In this document: in pieces, positions 7,657-16,419 of the stretch
How positions within the stretch are numbered: the first letter of the stretch is position 1
How the letters are laid out: each line of letters starts with the position of its first letter
Source: an uncultured Flavobacteriaceae bacterium
Lineage (GTDB): Bacteria; Bacteroidota; Bacteroidia; Flavobacteriales; Flavobacteriaceae
Length of the DNA: 39,507 nt
Reading direction: 5' to 3'
Assembly (NCBI GenBank): GCA_913043275.1
Contig: CAJWLL010000016.1
Span: 1-39,507 of the forward strand
The notes under the pieces: generated by a model
Told to the model about the DNA's origin: nothing
The model's input: only the letters and a program-made list of their open reading frames with translations
Databases searched by the model: none
Position numbers and translations under genes: made by a program

Positions 7657-8232
7657 ATGATCAATTTAATACTCTTTGGAAAACCCGGAGCGGGAAAAGG
7701 AACCCAGGCAGAATTTTTAAAATCCAAATACCAATTGTTTCACATCTCCACGGGAGATCTGTTTAGACACCACATCTCTAACAAAACAGAATTGGGAATA
7801 TTAGCAAAATCTTATTTGGAAGAAGGAGATTTGGTTCCCGATCAAGTTACAATCGATATGCTTAAGGATGCGGTCGAAAATAACACCGAGGCTAAGGGCT
7901 TTATTTTTGACGGTTTCCCCAGAACGACAAAACAAGCCGAGGTTCTAGATGCTTTTTTGATTGAAAAATCCATGCAAATCACTGCTACTCTGGCCCTGGA
8001 GGCCGATGATGATATCTTGGTGGAACGCCTGATCAACAGGGGAATAACTAGTGAAAGGAAGGACGATCAGGATGAAGAGAAAATCAGAAACCGATTCGAG
8101 GAATACAACAATAAAACAGCGCCGCTAAGATCATTTTATGATGCTCAGGGGAAATTTTACAGTGTGGACGGTATCGGCAGCATTGATGGAATTACCCAAA
8201 GATTGACCGCGCTGATCGATGGCTTGCTCTAA
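7657..8232 (+). CDS. adk: Adenylate kinase
   Basis: Adk interconverts ATP + AMP and 2 ADP. The 191-residue protein starts MINLILFGKPGAGKGTQ with the P-loop at residues 8-16, then HISTGDLFR, DGFPRTTKQAE and NRGITSERKDDQDEEKIRNR. The lid region is short and has no cysteines, so this is the short, zinc-free form. The frame is open back to 7549, but the conserved N-terminus and the promoter box at 7633-7640 both point to the ATG at 7657. It is 3 bp upstream of obgE and probably heads the adk-obgE-TPR-mpl transcript. It faces the purine genes purK-purE across a shared intergenic region. Confidence 0.97.
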   Translation: MINLILFGKPGAGKGTQAEFLKSKYQLFHISTGDLFRHHISNKTELGILAKSYLEEGDLVPDQVTIDMLKDAVENNTEAKGFIFDGFPRTTKQAEVLDAFLIEKSMQITATLALEADDDILVERLINRGITSERKDDQDEEKIRNRFEEYNNKTAPLRSFYDAQGKFYSVDGIGSIDGITQRLTALIDGLL

Positions 8233-8235
8233 GGA

Positions 8236-9246
8236 ATGACCGAAGCAAATTTTGTTGACTACGTAAAACTCAACCTTAAATCAGGAAAAGGAGGGAAAGG
8301 TTCTGTGCACTTGCACCGCGAAAAATACATCACCAAAGGCGGGCCTGATGGGGGAGACGGAGGCAGAGGAGGACACATCATCATCCGGGCCAATCCCAAC
8401 TCATGGACTTTGTACTCCTTTAAATTTACAAGGCATTTTTTTGCAGGACACGGAGGAGACGGTAGTAAAAACAGAAGCAGTGGTGCTCAAGGAAAAGACG
8501 TTTATATCGATGTTCCCTTGGGAACAGTTGTTAAAAATTCGGAAACCGATGCTGTGCTTTTTGAGATCGTTGAGCACGAACAAGAATTCATTTTGTTGGA
8601 AGGTGGAAAAGGAGGATTGGGCAATTGGAATTTTAAATCTTCGACAAATCAAACCCCAAGATATGCTCAACCGGGAATCCCTGGAAAAGAATTACAGATT
8701 ACCTTGGAACTTAAAGTGCTGGCCGATGTCGGCTTGGTAGGCTTCCCCAATGCAGGGAAGTCGACCTTATTAGCGGCCTTGTCCGCGGCCAAACCCAAAA
8801 TTGCCGATTATGAGTTTACCACTCTGAGACCCAATTTGGGCATTGTTCCTTATCGTGACTTTCAATCTTTTGTGATGGCAGACATCCCTGGAATCATTGA
8901 AGGGGCTGCAGAGGGCAAAGGATTGGGACACTACTTCCTTCGGCATATTGAACGCAATTCCTTATTGCTTTTTTTGATTCCATCCGATACTCCCGATGTC
9001 AAAAAAACTTTTGATATTTTGATGTTTGAATTGAAAACCTACAATCCTGAATTAATCGATAAAGATTATATAGTAGCGCTCTCCAAATGCGACTTGTTGG
9101 ATGATGAACTCCGGATGGAATATGTCGAGGAAATGAAGAAAAACTTTGGTGAAACACCCCATTGCATTATATCGGCAGTGGATCAATCGGGTTTACTTCC
9201 ACTCAAAGATTTAATTTGGAAAATACTAAACGCCCCAGATGATTAG
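8236..9246 (+). CDS. obgE: GTPase Obg (CgtA), ribosome assembly
   Basis: ObgE is a GTPase that binds the 50S subunit and takes part in ribosome maturation and stress control. The 336-residue protein has the glycine-rich Obg fold at residues 1-160 ([27 protein letters not shown]) and the G domain with G1 GFPNAGKST at 169-177, G3 DIPGIIEGA at 216-224 and G4 as SKCD rather than NKxD. The variable C-terminal domain found in some bacteria is nearly absent, as is usual in this phylum. It lies 3 bp after adk and overlaps the following TPR gene by 8 bp. Confidence 0.96.
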   Translation: MTEANFVDYVKLNLKSGKGGKGSVHLHREKYITKGGPDGGDGGRGGHIIIRANPNSWTLYSFKFTRHFFAGHGGDGSKNRSSGAQGKDVYIDVPLGTVVKNSETDAVLFEIVEHEQEFILLEGGKGGLGNWNFKSSTNQTPRYAQPGIPGKELQITLELKVLADVGLVGFPNAGKSTLLAALSAAKPKIADYEFTTLRPNLGIVPYRDFQSFVMADIPGIIEGAAEGKGLGHYFLRHIERNSLLLFLIPSDTPDVKKTFDILMFELKTYNPELIDKDYIVALSKCDLLDDELRMEYVEEMKKNFGETPHCIISAVDQSGLLPLKDLIWKILNAPDD

Positions 9247-10135
9247 AATAAAATGGTCAATTCTTTTTTTCGTTTTTCCTCTGTTAATCCTTTCACAACC
9301 AAAAACCCCATTGGTGAGCTATGATTTCGAAAGTGATCCTAAGTACACAGATGAATTAAGATTGCTAAAAAATAAAGCCCATCGGGAATCAACAACCATT
9401 ATCAAATCCATTGCAGAGTTGTCCTATTATTACAAAGACTGGGATACTGCTATTGATTATTACGAAATACTTTTGCTCGATTCGCCTCAGGCTGAAAATT
9501 ATTTTAAACTCGGCATAGCGGCAGCTCGAAAATCACTGGAGGTTTCTCGATTTTTATCCGTTCCCTATATTTTAATAGCCAAAAGGTCTGTACTTCGAGC
9601 CCATGAGTTACAACCCAAAAAAGTGATTTTTTTAAATTTATTAATTCAGTTGTATGCAGAAATTCCATCCCTTTTTGGGGGAAGTATTGCAATGGCTGAA
9701 ACAAAAGCCGATTTATTGAGGGATATCGATCCTGTCGAAGGGAGGATGATGCAGGCCTATGTCTTGGAAGTAAAAAATAATTATGAGGCTTCAAAATCAA
9801 AATATGCTGAGGTTTTCCAATACCTAAAAGAAGAAATTCCAGTACCAGAACAATGGGGGAGTGGACTGAGAAGGGATTTGACTTTTGATTTGGGTAGGGC
9901 AGCCGCCGAATTTAAAATGGAACAGGAATTAGGTATTGCCTTTTTAGACCATTACATCAAAGATTCTGGATTTAAGGACAATTACCCCTTGGAATGGGCC
10001 TATTATTATCGCTCAAAAATTTACCTTTACAATAAAAATTTTAAAAAGGTAAAGGCTTCGATAAAAAAAGCCTTGGAGATTAACCCCGGTTTTGAAGAAG
10101 GTTTGGAATTACTAAAAACTGTAAAGCTTGAGTAA
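9239..10135 (+). CDS. Exported TPR-repeat protein of unknown function
   Basis: The 298-residue protein has a signal peptide ([20 protein letters not shown], likely cut after residue 19) and helical repeats. TPR-like units are visible at about 65-95 ([20 protein letters not shown]) and 255-290 ([20 protein letters not shown], then [17 protein letters not shown]). No catalytic motif was found. The product should be periplasmic and act in protein binding. The start overlaps the end of obgE by 8 bp, and its end overlaps the TTG start of the Mpl-like gene by 8 bp, so all are translationally coupled. Its place next to a muropeptide ligase hints at a cell envelope role, which is only context. Confidence 0.75.
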   Translation: MIRIKWSILFFVFPLLILSQPKTPLVSYDFESDPKYTDELRLLKNKAHRESTTIIKSIAELSYYYKDWDTAIDYYEILLLDSPQAENYFKLGIAAARKSLEVSRFLSVPYILIAKRSVLRAHELQPKKVIFLNLLIQLYAEIPSLFGGSIAMAETKADLLRDIDPVEGRMMQAYVLEVKNNYEASKSKYAEVFQYLKEEIPVPEQWGSGLRRDLTFDLGRAAAEFKMEQELGIAFLDHYIKDSGFKDNYPLEWAYYYRSKIYLYNKNFKKVKASIKKALEINPGFEEGLELLKTVKLE

Positions 10136-11492
10136 ATACCATTTTATTGCCATAGGAGGTAGTGCCATGCACAGTTTGGCCATCGCACTAAAAATAAATG
10201 GTCATCAAGTTACCGGAAGTGACGATGCTATTTTTGACCCCTCTTTAACCCAATTAAGGGAAGCAGATATATGTCCTGAACAAATGGGTTGGGACCCGGA
10301 AAAAATAAATGCAAGTCTCGATGCAGTGATTTTGGGAATGCATGCCAAAAAAGACAATCCGGAACTTTTGGCAGCACAAAAAATGGGGCTGCCGCTTTTT
10401 TCCTATCCAGAATTTATTGCCCACTTCGCCCAGAATAAAACAAGGGTAGTAATCGCCGGTAGCCATGGTAAAACTACCATTTCTGCAATGGTTTTACACG
10501 TATTAAACTATCATCAAAAATCGGTGGATTACATGATTGGCGCCCAACTGGAGGGCTTTGATAATTCGGTCTTTTTGTCCGAAAAGAATCAATTTATTAT
10601 TCTCGAAGGAGATGAATACTTGTCTTCCCCTATCGATTTAAGACCCAAATTTCATCATTACAAACCTCAAATTGCATTGATCAGTGGAATTGCATGGGAT
10701 CATATCAATGTTTTTAATACAGAATCGGATTATAATGATCAATTTGAAATATTCATTGACTCTATCACAGAAGGTGGAGTTTTAGTTTACAATCAAGAGG
10801 ACGATACATTGTGTAAAATAGTTTCGGAATCTAAAAACGCCATCAGAAAAGAGTCATACAGCACTCTAGACCACAAGGTTTCTTTGGGTGAAACTTCTTT
10901 GGAAACGGATGAGGGGCTGATTCCCTTGGGTGTCTTTGGAAGACACAATTTATCCAATATATCTGGGGCTAAATGGCTTTGTCAACTTATTGGTATCGAT
11001 GAAGACGATTTTTTTCAAGCCATAAGTAGTTTTAAAGGGGCTTCAAAACGTCTTGAACGTCTTATTAGCGGGAAGAGTAGCTGCCTTTTTAAGGATTTTG
11101 CTCATTCCCCTAGTAAAGTGAAGGCCACCACCCAAGCTGTTAAAGAACAATTTCCCGATTCTAAGCTTTTTGCATGTTTGGAATTACATACCCATAGTAG
11201 CTTGGATCCTTCTTTTCTTGTCCATTACCGCGATAGTCTCGAAAAAGCTGACCTGCCCATCGTTTTTTTTGATCCAGAGGCCCTTAGAATAAAAAACAGA
11301 ACTCCGATTCATGCCCAAGAAATTTTTGATGCACTGGGTCACCCAAGACTGATTGTTTTCTCTGACCCAAAGCTTTTAAAAGATTTTCTTTTAGTGCAAG
11401 ATTATGATCATTCTGTTTTGTTGATGATGAGCTCGGGTAATTATGGAGGGTTGGATTGGGAGCAGCTGAAAGCCAAATTATCCCGCTTCTAA
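10128..11492 (+). CDS. mpl: Mpl-like Mur ligase (UDP-MurNAc : tripeptide ligase, peptidoglycan recycling)
   Basis: This 454-residue Mur ligase resembles Mpl, which joins recycled L-Ala-D-Glu-mDAP to UDP-MurNAc in the cytoplasm. It has the MurC-like N-terminus HFIAIGGSAMHSLA, the ATP loop GSHGKTT at 111-117, EGDEYLSSPIDLRPKFHHY, the HNLSN region, and FAHSPSKVKAT at the start of the C-terminal domain. EGDEY and the SPIDLRPKF stretch fit Mpl better than MurC; a true murC lies at 34286. The start is a TTG that overlaps the end of the TPR gene; the first possible ATG would remove half the conserved nucleotide loop, so TTG is right. Substrate is inferred from family only. Confidence 0.85.
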   Translation: MSKYHFIAIGGSAMHSLAIALKINGHQVTGSDDAIFDPSLTQLREADICPEQMGWDPEKINASLDAVILGMHAKKDNPELLAAQKMGLPLFSYPEFIAHFAQNKTRVVIAGSHGKTTISAMVLHVLNYHQKSVDYMIGAQLEGFDNSVFLSEKNQFIILEGDEYLSSPIDLRPKFHHYKPQIALISGIAWDHINVFNTESDYNDQFEIFIDSITEGGVLVYNQEDDTLCKIVSESKNAIRKESYSTLDHKVSLGETSLETDEGLIPLGVFGRHNLSNISGAKWLCQLIGIDEDDFFQAISSFKGASKRLERLISGKSSCLFKDFAHSPSKVKATTQAVKEQFPDSKLFACLELHTHSSLDPSFLVHYRDSLEKADLPIVFFDPEALRIKNRTPIHAQEIFDALGHPRLIVFSDPKLLKDFLLVQDYDHSVLLMMSSGNYGGLDWEQLKAKLSRF

Positions 11493-11654
11493 AATATTTC
11501 TAGATTTTTTTCTTTCACTTAGATTCTAAATTCTATTATCCTATTTCCTGCAAAAAATTAACAGCGATGCCAGTATTTTGGCATTATAATTTTGGATCAT
11601 CTTATTGTATCTGAAAAGCCTTACTTTAGCTTTAAAGATGAAAAATTGATTTGA
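11493..11654. other. Intergenic region between the adk operon and the deacetylase-fold gene
   Basis: This 162-bp gap holds a terminator-like hairpin (11567-11584). Near 11622-11629 is TACTTTAG, one base off TAnnTTTG and about 26 bp before the next ATG; its upstream TTG is only 14 bp away, so it is a poor promoter match. Nothing else seen. Confidence 0.5.
11567..11594 (+). terminator. Putative terminator of the adk-obgE-TPR-mpl transcript
   Basis: ATGCCA (11567-11572) pairs perfectly with TGGCAT (11579-11584) around a 6-nt loop and is followed by TATAATTTT. It lies about 75 bp after the mpl stop. The stem is short and the T run is interrupted, so efficiency is doubtful. Confidence 0.45.
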
Positions 11655-12953
11655 ATGATACTAGTTTATTCTCACAAAATAACTCCTAGACTAACCTATA
11701 TTTTCAGGCAAATTTTTATTAGGATTTTAGAACTTCCTGTCGATTTCACTTCTACCATTGAGAAATTCGTTTCTCATTCAGGACCCAAACTGAGCTATAC
11801 TCATCAACCCCTTGGAAAGGAATTTTTCATAGCCTCTCATGACCTGCTTTACCAGCAAGGTGTTCAGGAAGTACCTATAGAGGTATCAAATTGGTCCGGT
11901 CTTCCCGCTTTTTTCAAGCTGGGAAAACAATCTCAATTACCCTACGATGTTTTTTCAGCTTCCTTTTATTTGATCAGTAGATATGAAGAATTTCTCCCAC
12001 AAGTAAAAAATGAGTTGGGTGCATTTTTGGCATACCAAAGCTTGGCGTCAAAAAATAACTTCTTAGAGATACCTCTTATAGATTTATGGGCAGTGAGATT
12101 GAAGGATAAATTACATGAGTTTTTTCCCGGGCTACCTCATGTGTCTTGGAAAAAACCGAAATTCCAACCTATCATTTCGGTTGTTAACCCATATCGTTAT
12201 CAAAAAAGATCATTATTGCTTAATATAACCGATACCTTTAGTGCGCTATGGCGTCTAGATTTTTTTTCTATTATTGATCAATATCTGGTAATATTGGGCT
12301 TGCGAAAAGACCCCAACAATAATTTCAAAGAATTGGAGACACTTTTTAAAAAATTCGGATATCAACCCCTTTATTTTTTTCTTTTTGCCAAAAATAATTT
12401 TTATGACAGAGGTGTTTCGATCTACAATTATAGTTTTAGAAAACTAATAAAAAACACTGCCGATTTGAATCAAGTTTCCCTTTTGGCCTCCTATGCTTCG
12501 CAACAGGAATCTAAATTTCTAAATCCCGAATGCGATCAACTTAAAAGGTTGATTTTCAAAAAGATTGATTCGGTAAGGTTCAATTACGGCCTTTTATCGG
12601 CTTCTTCGGGTTACTACAATCTTTTGGAAAATGAGATTCAAAAGGATTACAGCATGGGCTATAAAGAAGAACTTGGTTATCGTGCCTCCACAGCGGTACC
12701 CTTTTATTTTTACGATTTGAACAACGATTTACAAACTTCATTAAAAATTTATCCTGTGGTGGCTGACGAATCGGGCTTTAGGAAGTTTCCCAATCAAATG
12801 GCATTTGAAAAATTAAAAGAACTCTATGGAAACTTACCCACCAGTTCTGCTTTTCACGGGGTTTCTTTTTCCAATGCAATACTGAATTCTGAGGACTTCA
12901 AAAACAGTTGGTGCAATCAATTCATCAACTATCTTAAATACCATGTCCGATAA
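11655..12953 (+). CDS. Polysaccharide-deacetylase-fold family protein (DUF7033 type), catalytic motifs apparently missing
   Basis: The 432-residue protein matches flavobacterial proteins annotated as polysaccharide deacetylase family with an N-terminal DUF7033-like region (MILVYSHKITPRLTYIFRQI, HSGPKLSYT...LGKEFFI). The C-terminal block KDYSMGYKEELGYRASTAVPFYFYDL (residues 330-355, shown in parts KDYSMGY and GYRASTAVPFYFYDL) fits well. As I recall the family, three metal or catalytic motifs are expected: a DxD near residue 177, HPSY near 277 and WHN near 405. Here they read SVVNPY, LASY (Leu277-Ala278) and FSN, so the enzyme may be inactive. No signal peptide is visible. It overlaps the YjjG-like gene by 11 bp. 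Identification moderate, inactivity inferred. Confidence 0.65.
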   Translation: MILVYSHKITPRLTYIFRQIFIRILELPVDFTSTIEKFVSHSGPKLSYTHQPLGKEFFIASHDLLYQQGVQEVPIEVSNWSGLPAFFKLGKQSQLPYDVFSASFYLISRYEEFLPQVKNELGAFLAYQSLASKNNFLEIPLIDLWAVRLKDKLHEFFPGLPHVSWKKPKFQPIISVVNPYRYQKRSLLLNITDTFSALWRLDFFSIIDQYLVILGLRKDPNNNFKELETLFKKFGYQPLYFFLFAKNNFYDRGVSIYNYSFRKLIKNTADLNQVSLLASYASQQESKFLNPECDQLKRLIFKKIDSVRFNYGLLSASSGYYNLLENEIQKDYSMGYKEELGYRASTAVPFYFYDLNNDLQTSLKIYPVVADESGFRKFPNQMAFEKLKELYGNLPTSSAFHGVSFSNAILNSEDFKNSWCNQFINYLKYHVR

Positions 12954-13635
12954 AAATCAGATTACTGATGTCTTTTTTGATTTGGATCACACACTTTGGG
13001 ATTTTGAAAAAAATTCAGCATTGACATTTGAGAAAATTTTTGAAGAACTCAATCTAGACCTCAAACTTAATGATTTTATGGAGGTTTATAAAGGCATCAA
13101 CCATAAATACTGGAAGCAATACAGGAAAAATAAAATTTCCCAAAAAGAACTTAGGCATAAAAGATTGATCAAAACTTTTCAAGTCATTGATTTTGTATTT
13201 GATCCAACCATTATCGATCTAATTTCAGATCAATATATTTTACATCTTTCAACTTTTTCAAACCTATTTCAGGGTGCGGCTTTTCTTTTAGAGGGGCTCA
13301 AAACTAAGTATCAACTCCACATTATCACCAATGGTTTTGAAGCTGTTCAACAAAAAAAAATAAGAAACTCAGGCCTTTCTTCATATTTTAAAAATGTCTT
13401 TACGGCCGAAAAAGTGGGCTACAAAAAACCCCATCCGATCATTTTTGAACACGCTCTTGATCATGCTAAAACGGCTGCCAAAAATTCTTTGATGATTGGC
13501 GATAGTCTTGAGGTAGATGTTTTGGGAGCTATGAATATCGGTATGCAAGCGATACATTTCAACTCCAATAATGAACCCCTTCATGATCATTGTCGGATGG
13601 TACAAAACATTTACGAAATAAGAAGCTTGTTATGA
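12943..13635 (+). CDS. yjjG: HAD hydrolase, YjjG family noncanonical pyrimidine nucleotidase
   Basis: The 230-residue HAD phosphatase has motif I FFDLDHTLWDF with nucleophile Asp13 and acid/base Asp15, motif II ITNG at about 127-130, the motif III lysine in EKVGYKKPHP and motif IV IGDSLEVDVLGA. DLDHTLWDFEKNS is characteristic of the YjjG subgroup, whose E. coli member removes phosphate from noncanonical pyrimidine nucleoside monophosphates. The next gene is a MazG-like pyrophosphohydrolase, so the two could work in turn in nucleotide clean-up; that link is inference. It overlaps the upstream gene by 11 bp. Active-site residues are all present. No signal peptide, so cytoplasmic. Confidence 0.85.
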   Translation: MSDKNQITDVFFDLDHTLWDFEKNSALTFEKIFEELNLDLKLNDFMEVYKGINHKYWKQYRKNKISQKELRHKRLIKTFQVIDFVFDPTIIDLISDQYILHLSTFSNLFQGAAFLLEGLKTKYQLHIITNGFEAVQQKKIRNSGLSSYFKNVFTAEKVGYKKPHPIIFEHALDHAKTAAKNSLMIGDSLEVDVLGAMNIGMQAIHFNSNNEPLHDHCRMVQNIYEIRSLL

Positions 13636-13689
13636 TTTTTAGACTTTATATTTTCATGACCATCGGGAAAGTTTTAAATTCGCTAGCAA

Positions 13690-14016
13690 ATGGAGTTGCA
13701 AAAAGCACAAGAAGTTGTCGAAATTTGGATTAAGGAACACGGTGTCCGTTATTTTGATGAGTTGACCAATATGGCCCAACTGACTGAAGAAGTGGGTGAG
13801 GTTGCTCGAATTATTGCCAGAAGATATGGACAGCAAAGTGAAAAAGAGAGTGATAAGGAAAAAGATCTTGGAGAGGAACTTGCCGATGTCATCTTTGTTG
13901 TATTGTGTTTGGCCAATCAGACGGGTGTGGATCTGCAACAAGCCTTTAATAAAAAAATGAAAATCAAATCTGAAAGAGATCACGACCGTCATCAAAACAA
14001 TCCTAGGTTGAAATAA
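13690..14016 (+). CDS. MazG-like nucleotide pyrophosphohydrolase
   Basis: This 108-residue all-alpha protein has the metal-binding pattern of the MazG superfamily: EEVGEVAR (Glu33, Glu34, Glu37) and EELADVIF (Glu62, Glu63, Asp66). Such enzymes cut nucleoside triphosphates to the monophosphate and pyrophosphate, often removing damaged dNTPs. The middle helix link is very charged (EKESDKEKD). It sits 54 bp after the YjjG-like gene and 9 bp before aroA, probably in one transcript. A near match to a -7 box, TATATTTT (13647-13654), lies between it and the nucleotidase. The exact nucleotide substrate cannot be read from sequence. Confidence 0.88.
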   Translation: MELQKAQEVVEIWIKEHGVRYFDELTNMAQLTEEVGEVARIIARRYGQQSEKESDKEKDLGEELADVIFVVLCLANQTGVDLQQAFNKKMKIKSERDHDRHQNNPRLK

Positions 14017-14025
14017 TATGCGTCC

Positions 14026-15252
14026 ATGAAGTTAAACATCCAGCACTCCAGTCAAGAGTCATATGGTGAACTTACCATCACTGGTTCTAAGAGTGAATCT
14101 AATAGATTACTAGTGCTTCAAGCTTTATATCCCCAAATTGAAATCCTCAACCTTTCCAATTCTGATGATACTCAGATCACTCAAAAAGGATTAAAAAGTA
14201 AAAGTAATATCATCAATATCCATCATGCTGGAACTGCCATGCGTTTTTTGACGGCTTATTTTGCGACCAAACCCAATCAAGAAATTGTTTTAACAGGGTC
14301 CGAAAGAATGCAAGAACGTCCTATAAAACTCTTGGTGGATGCATTGAAAAGTCTGGGAGCAGATATTACCTACAAAAAGGAGGCTGGTTTCCCACCATTA
14401 ATCATTAGAGGAAAGGAAATTACAATGAATCGAGTAGCCTTGCCTGCAAATATCAGCAGTCAGTATATTTCTGCTTTGATGCTTATTGCTCCTTCACTAA
14501 AGAATGGATTAATGATTGATTTGATAGGGGAAACCACCTCTGTCCCCTACATCAAAATGACACAGAGCATCATGGATCAATTGGGTTTTGATACCACCTT
14601 CTATAGAAACCAAATAGTAATCAAGCATACTTCTAAAATTAACACCAAATATTGGAAAGTCGAGTCTGACTGGAGTTCTGCTTCTTATTTTTATTCCATT
14701 GTTGCTTTGGCGGTTAGAGGTGAAATAACTTTAAAGAGCTATTTTGAAAAAAGCAAACAAGGAGATGCTGCACTTTCTGAGATTTACAAAAATTTTGGAG
14801 TAAAGACCACCTACTCTGATGGAAAAATAACTCTTTCTAAAATAGTCGATTTTACACCTCCAAATTACATAATGATCAATCTAAAAAACACTCCCGATTT
14901 AGCTCAAACCATTGCGATCACTTGTCTTGGACTTAATGTTGATTGCAAGCTTACGGGTTTGCATACACTGAAAATAAAAGAAACAGATCGTTTGTCTGCT
15001 CTTAAAATTGAAATAGAAAAGCTGGGCTCCAAGGTGAAAATCACCGACAGAAGCCTTGAACTTTTCAGTTCACTAAAGATTAATAAAAATATTTCCATAG
15101 ACACCTACAATGATCACAGGATGGCAATGGCTTTTGCCCCACTTGGATTAAAAGTACCCATCAATATCAATAACGCAGAGGTGGTATCTAAGTCTTATCC
15201 TGATTTTTGGGACCATCTTAGGAAAATTGATTTTGATAAAAATATTATTTAG
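14026..15252 (+). CDS. aroA: 3-phosphoshikimate 1-carboxyvinyltransferase (EPSP synthase)
   Basis: AroA transfers enolpyruvyl from PEP to shikimate 3-phosphate in aromatic amino acid synthesis. The 408-residue protein shows TGSKSESNR (Lys22, Arg27), ERMQERPI with the PEP-binding arginine, the SQYISALML region, KETDRLSAL and DHRMAMAFAPLGL. The usual LGNAGTAxR motif reads HHAGTAMRFL, lacking the Asn; I believe other flavobacteria share this. It is slightly shorter than the E. coli enzyme (427). It follows the MazG-like gene by 9 bp, and queA has its own promoter downstream. Assignment is firm. Confidence 0.93.
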   Translation: MKLNIQHSSQESYGELTITGSKSESNRLLVLQALYPQIEILNLSNSDDTQITQKGLKSKSNIINIHHAGTAMRFLTAYFATKPNQEIVLTGSERMQERPIKLLVDALKSLGADITYKKEAGFPPLIIRGKEITMNRVALPANISSQYISALMLIAPSLKNGLMIDLIGETTSVPYIKMTQSIMDQLGFDTTFYRNQIVIKHTSKINTKYWKVESDWSSASYFYSIVALAVRGEITLKSYFEKSKQGDAALSEIYKNFGVKTTYSDGKITLSKIVDFTPPNYIMINLKNTPDLAQTIAITCLGLNVDCKLTGLHTLKIKETDRLSALKIEIEKLGSKVKITDRSLELFSSLKINKNISIDTYNDHRMAMAFAPLGLKVPININNAEVVSKSYPDFWDHLRKIDFDKNII

Positions 15253-15271
15253 TTTTTTTATTGCTTTTTAC

Positions 15272-15303
15272 TTGACAACCCCCACCTAGAGAGATTATAT
15301 TTG
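15272..15303 (+). promoter_or_regulatory. Putative queA promoter
   Basis: TATATTTG at 15296-15303 matches TAnnTTTG exactly and TTG at 15272-15274 lies 21 bp upstream. The box ends 21 bp before the ATG at 15325. This also argues against the upstream in-frame TTG (15301) as the start. Confidence 0.65.
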
Positions 15304-15324
15304 CATGGCAAAAAAAATAAAACC

Positions 15325-16374
15325 ATGAAATTATCAGATTTTAGTTTTGACCTTTCCAATAATTTATTAGCTCAAAGGCCTTCTACAGGAAGAGATGAAT
15401 CCAGGCTGATGGTCCTGAATCGAGTCGATCAGTCTATCAGCCATCATACCTTTAAAGATATAATTGACTTTTTCAATGAAGGAGATGTAATGGTATTGAA
15501 CAACACTAAAGTTTTTCCTGCCAGACTTTTTGGAAACAAAGAGAAAACGGGAGCCAGAATTGAAGTCTTTTTGTTGAGAGAACTCAATGAGGAACAACGA
15601 TTGTGGGATGTATTGGTTGATCCTGCAAGAAAAATTAGAATTGGAAATAAACTCTATTTTGGAGACGATGAAAGTTTGGTTGCTGAGGTCATTGACAATA
15701 CCACCTCAAGAGGTAGAACACTTCGTTTTCTTTTTGATGGATCCTACAGTGAATTCAGAACTAGGCTCAAAGAATTAGGACAAACTCCGCTTCCAAAATA
15801 CATCAATCGACCCATTGAGAAAGAAGATGAGGAACGTTATCAAACTATTTACGCCAAACATGAAGGCGCTGTTGCTGCCCCTACTGCAGGGCTTCATTTT
15901 TCTAAGCATCTAATGAAAAGACTTCAAATCAAAGGGGTTGATTTGGCGGAATTGACCTTACACGTTGGACTGGGAACTTTTAGTCCTGTTGAGGTGGAAG
16001 ATCTTTCCAAACACAAAATGGACTCTGAAGAGTTAATTATCACACAAGACGCTTCTAATATAGTGAACAATGCATTGAAGGCCAATCGAAAAATCTGTGC
16101 TGTGGGAACCACAGTTATGAGAGGTTTGGAATCTTCTGTATCTTCAACAGGCGCCCTCAATCCTTATGAAGGATGGACCCATAAATTTATTTTTCCTCCC
16201 TACGATTTCTCAATTGCCAATTGCATGATTACCAATTTTCATACACCAAAATCTACTTTATTAATGATGGTTTCTGCATTTGCCGATGTTAATTTTATTA
16301 AAGAAGCTTATAAGCAAGCCATAAAGAAAAAATACAAATTTTATTCTTACGGTGATGCCATGCTAATCATATGA
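15325..16374 (+). CDS. queA: S-adenosylmethionine:tRNA ribosyltransferase-isomerase
   Basis: QueA moves and isomerises the ribose of SAM onto preQ1 at the wobble position of tRNA, giving epoxyqueuosine. The 349-residue protein begins [19 protein letters not shown] and has [27 protein letters not shown], the [10 protein letters not shown] motif, [14 protein letters not shown], and the C-terminal [20 protein letters not shown]; all are QueA signatures and the length is normal. The ATG at 15325 is chosen because the earlier in-frame TTG overlaps the -7 promoter box. It seems to be its own transcription unit; rlmN has a separate promoter. Confidence 0.96.
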   Translation: MKLSDFSFDLSNNLLAQRPSTGRDESRLMVLNRVDQSISHHTFKDIIDFFNEGDVMVLNNTKVFPARLFGNKEKTGARIEVFLLRELNEEQRLWDVLVDPARKIRIGNKLYFGDDESLVAEVIDNTTSRGRTLRFLFDGSYSEFRTRLKELGQTPLPKYINRPIEKEDEERYQTIYAKHEGAVAAPTAGLHFSKHLMKRLQIKGVDLAELTLHVGLGTFSPVEVEDLSKHKMDSEELIITQDASNIVNNALKANRKICAVGTTVMRGLESSVSSTGALNPYEGWTHKFIFPPYDFSIANCMITNFHTPKSTLLMMVSAFADVNFIKEAYKQAIKKKYKFYSYGDAMLII

Positions 16375-16398
16375 AAGTATTAAAAGTCTAATGAAGAG

Positions 16399-16406
16399 TA
16401 TATTTG
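16399..16406 (+). promoter_or_regulatory. Putative rlmN promoter, -7 element TATATTTG
   Basis: Exact TAnnTTTG match ending 13 bp before the rlmN ATG, in the 45-bp gap after queA. No TTG was found 17-23 bp upstream. Confidence 0.5.
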
Positions 16407-16419
16407 AACGATAGCGTTA

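Noticed and set aside
10128..11492. Considered a second murC because of the MurC-like N-terminus and GSHGKTT loop
   Set aside because: EGDEYLSSPIDLRPKF is Mpl-like, and a full murC with EADEYDRSF and DDYAHHP is present at 34286 in the cluster.
13654..13690. ATG shortly before the MazG-like gene as an alternative start
   Set aside because: It is in another frame and reads into unrelated sequence; the EEVGE frame starts at 13690.
15301..15324. TTG at 15301 as start of queA
   Set aside because: It lies inside the TATATTTG promoter box and adds eight residues not seen in QueA proteins.
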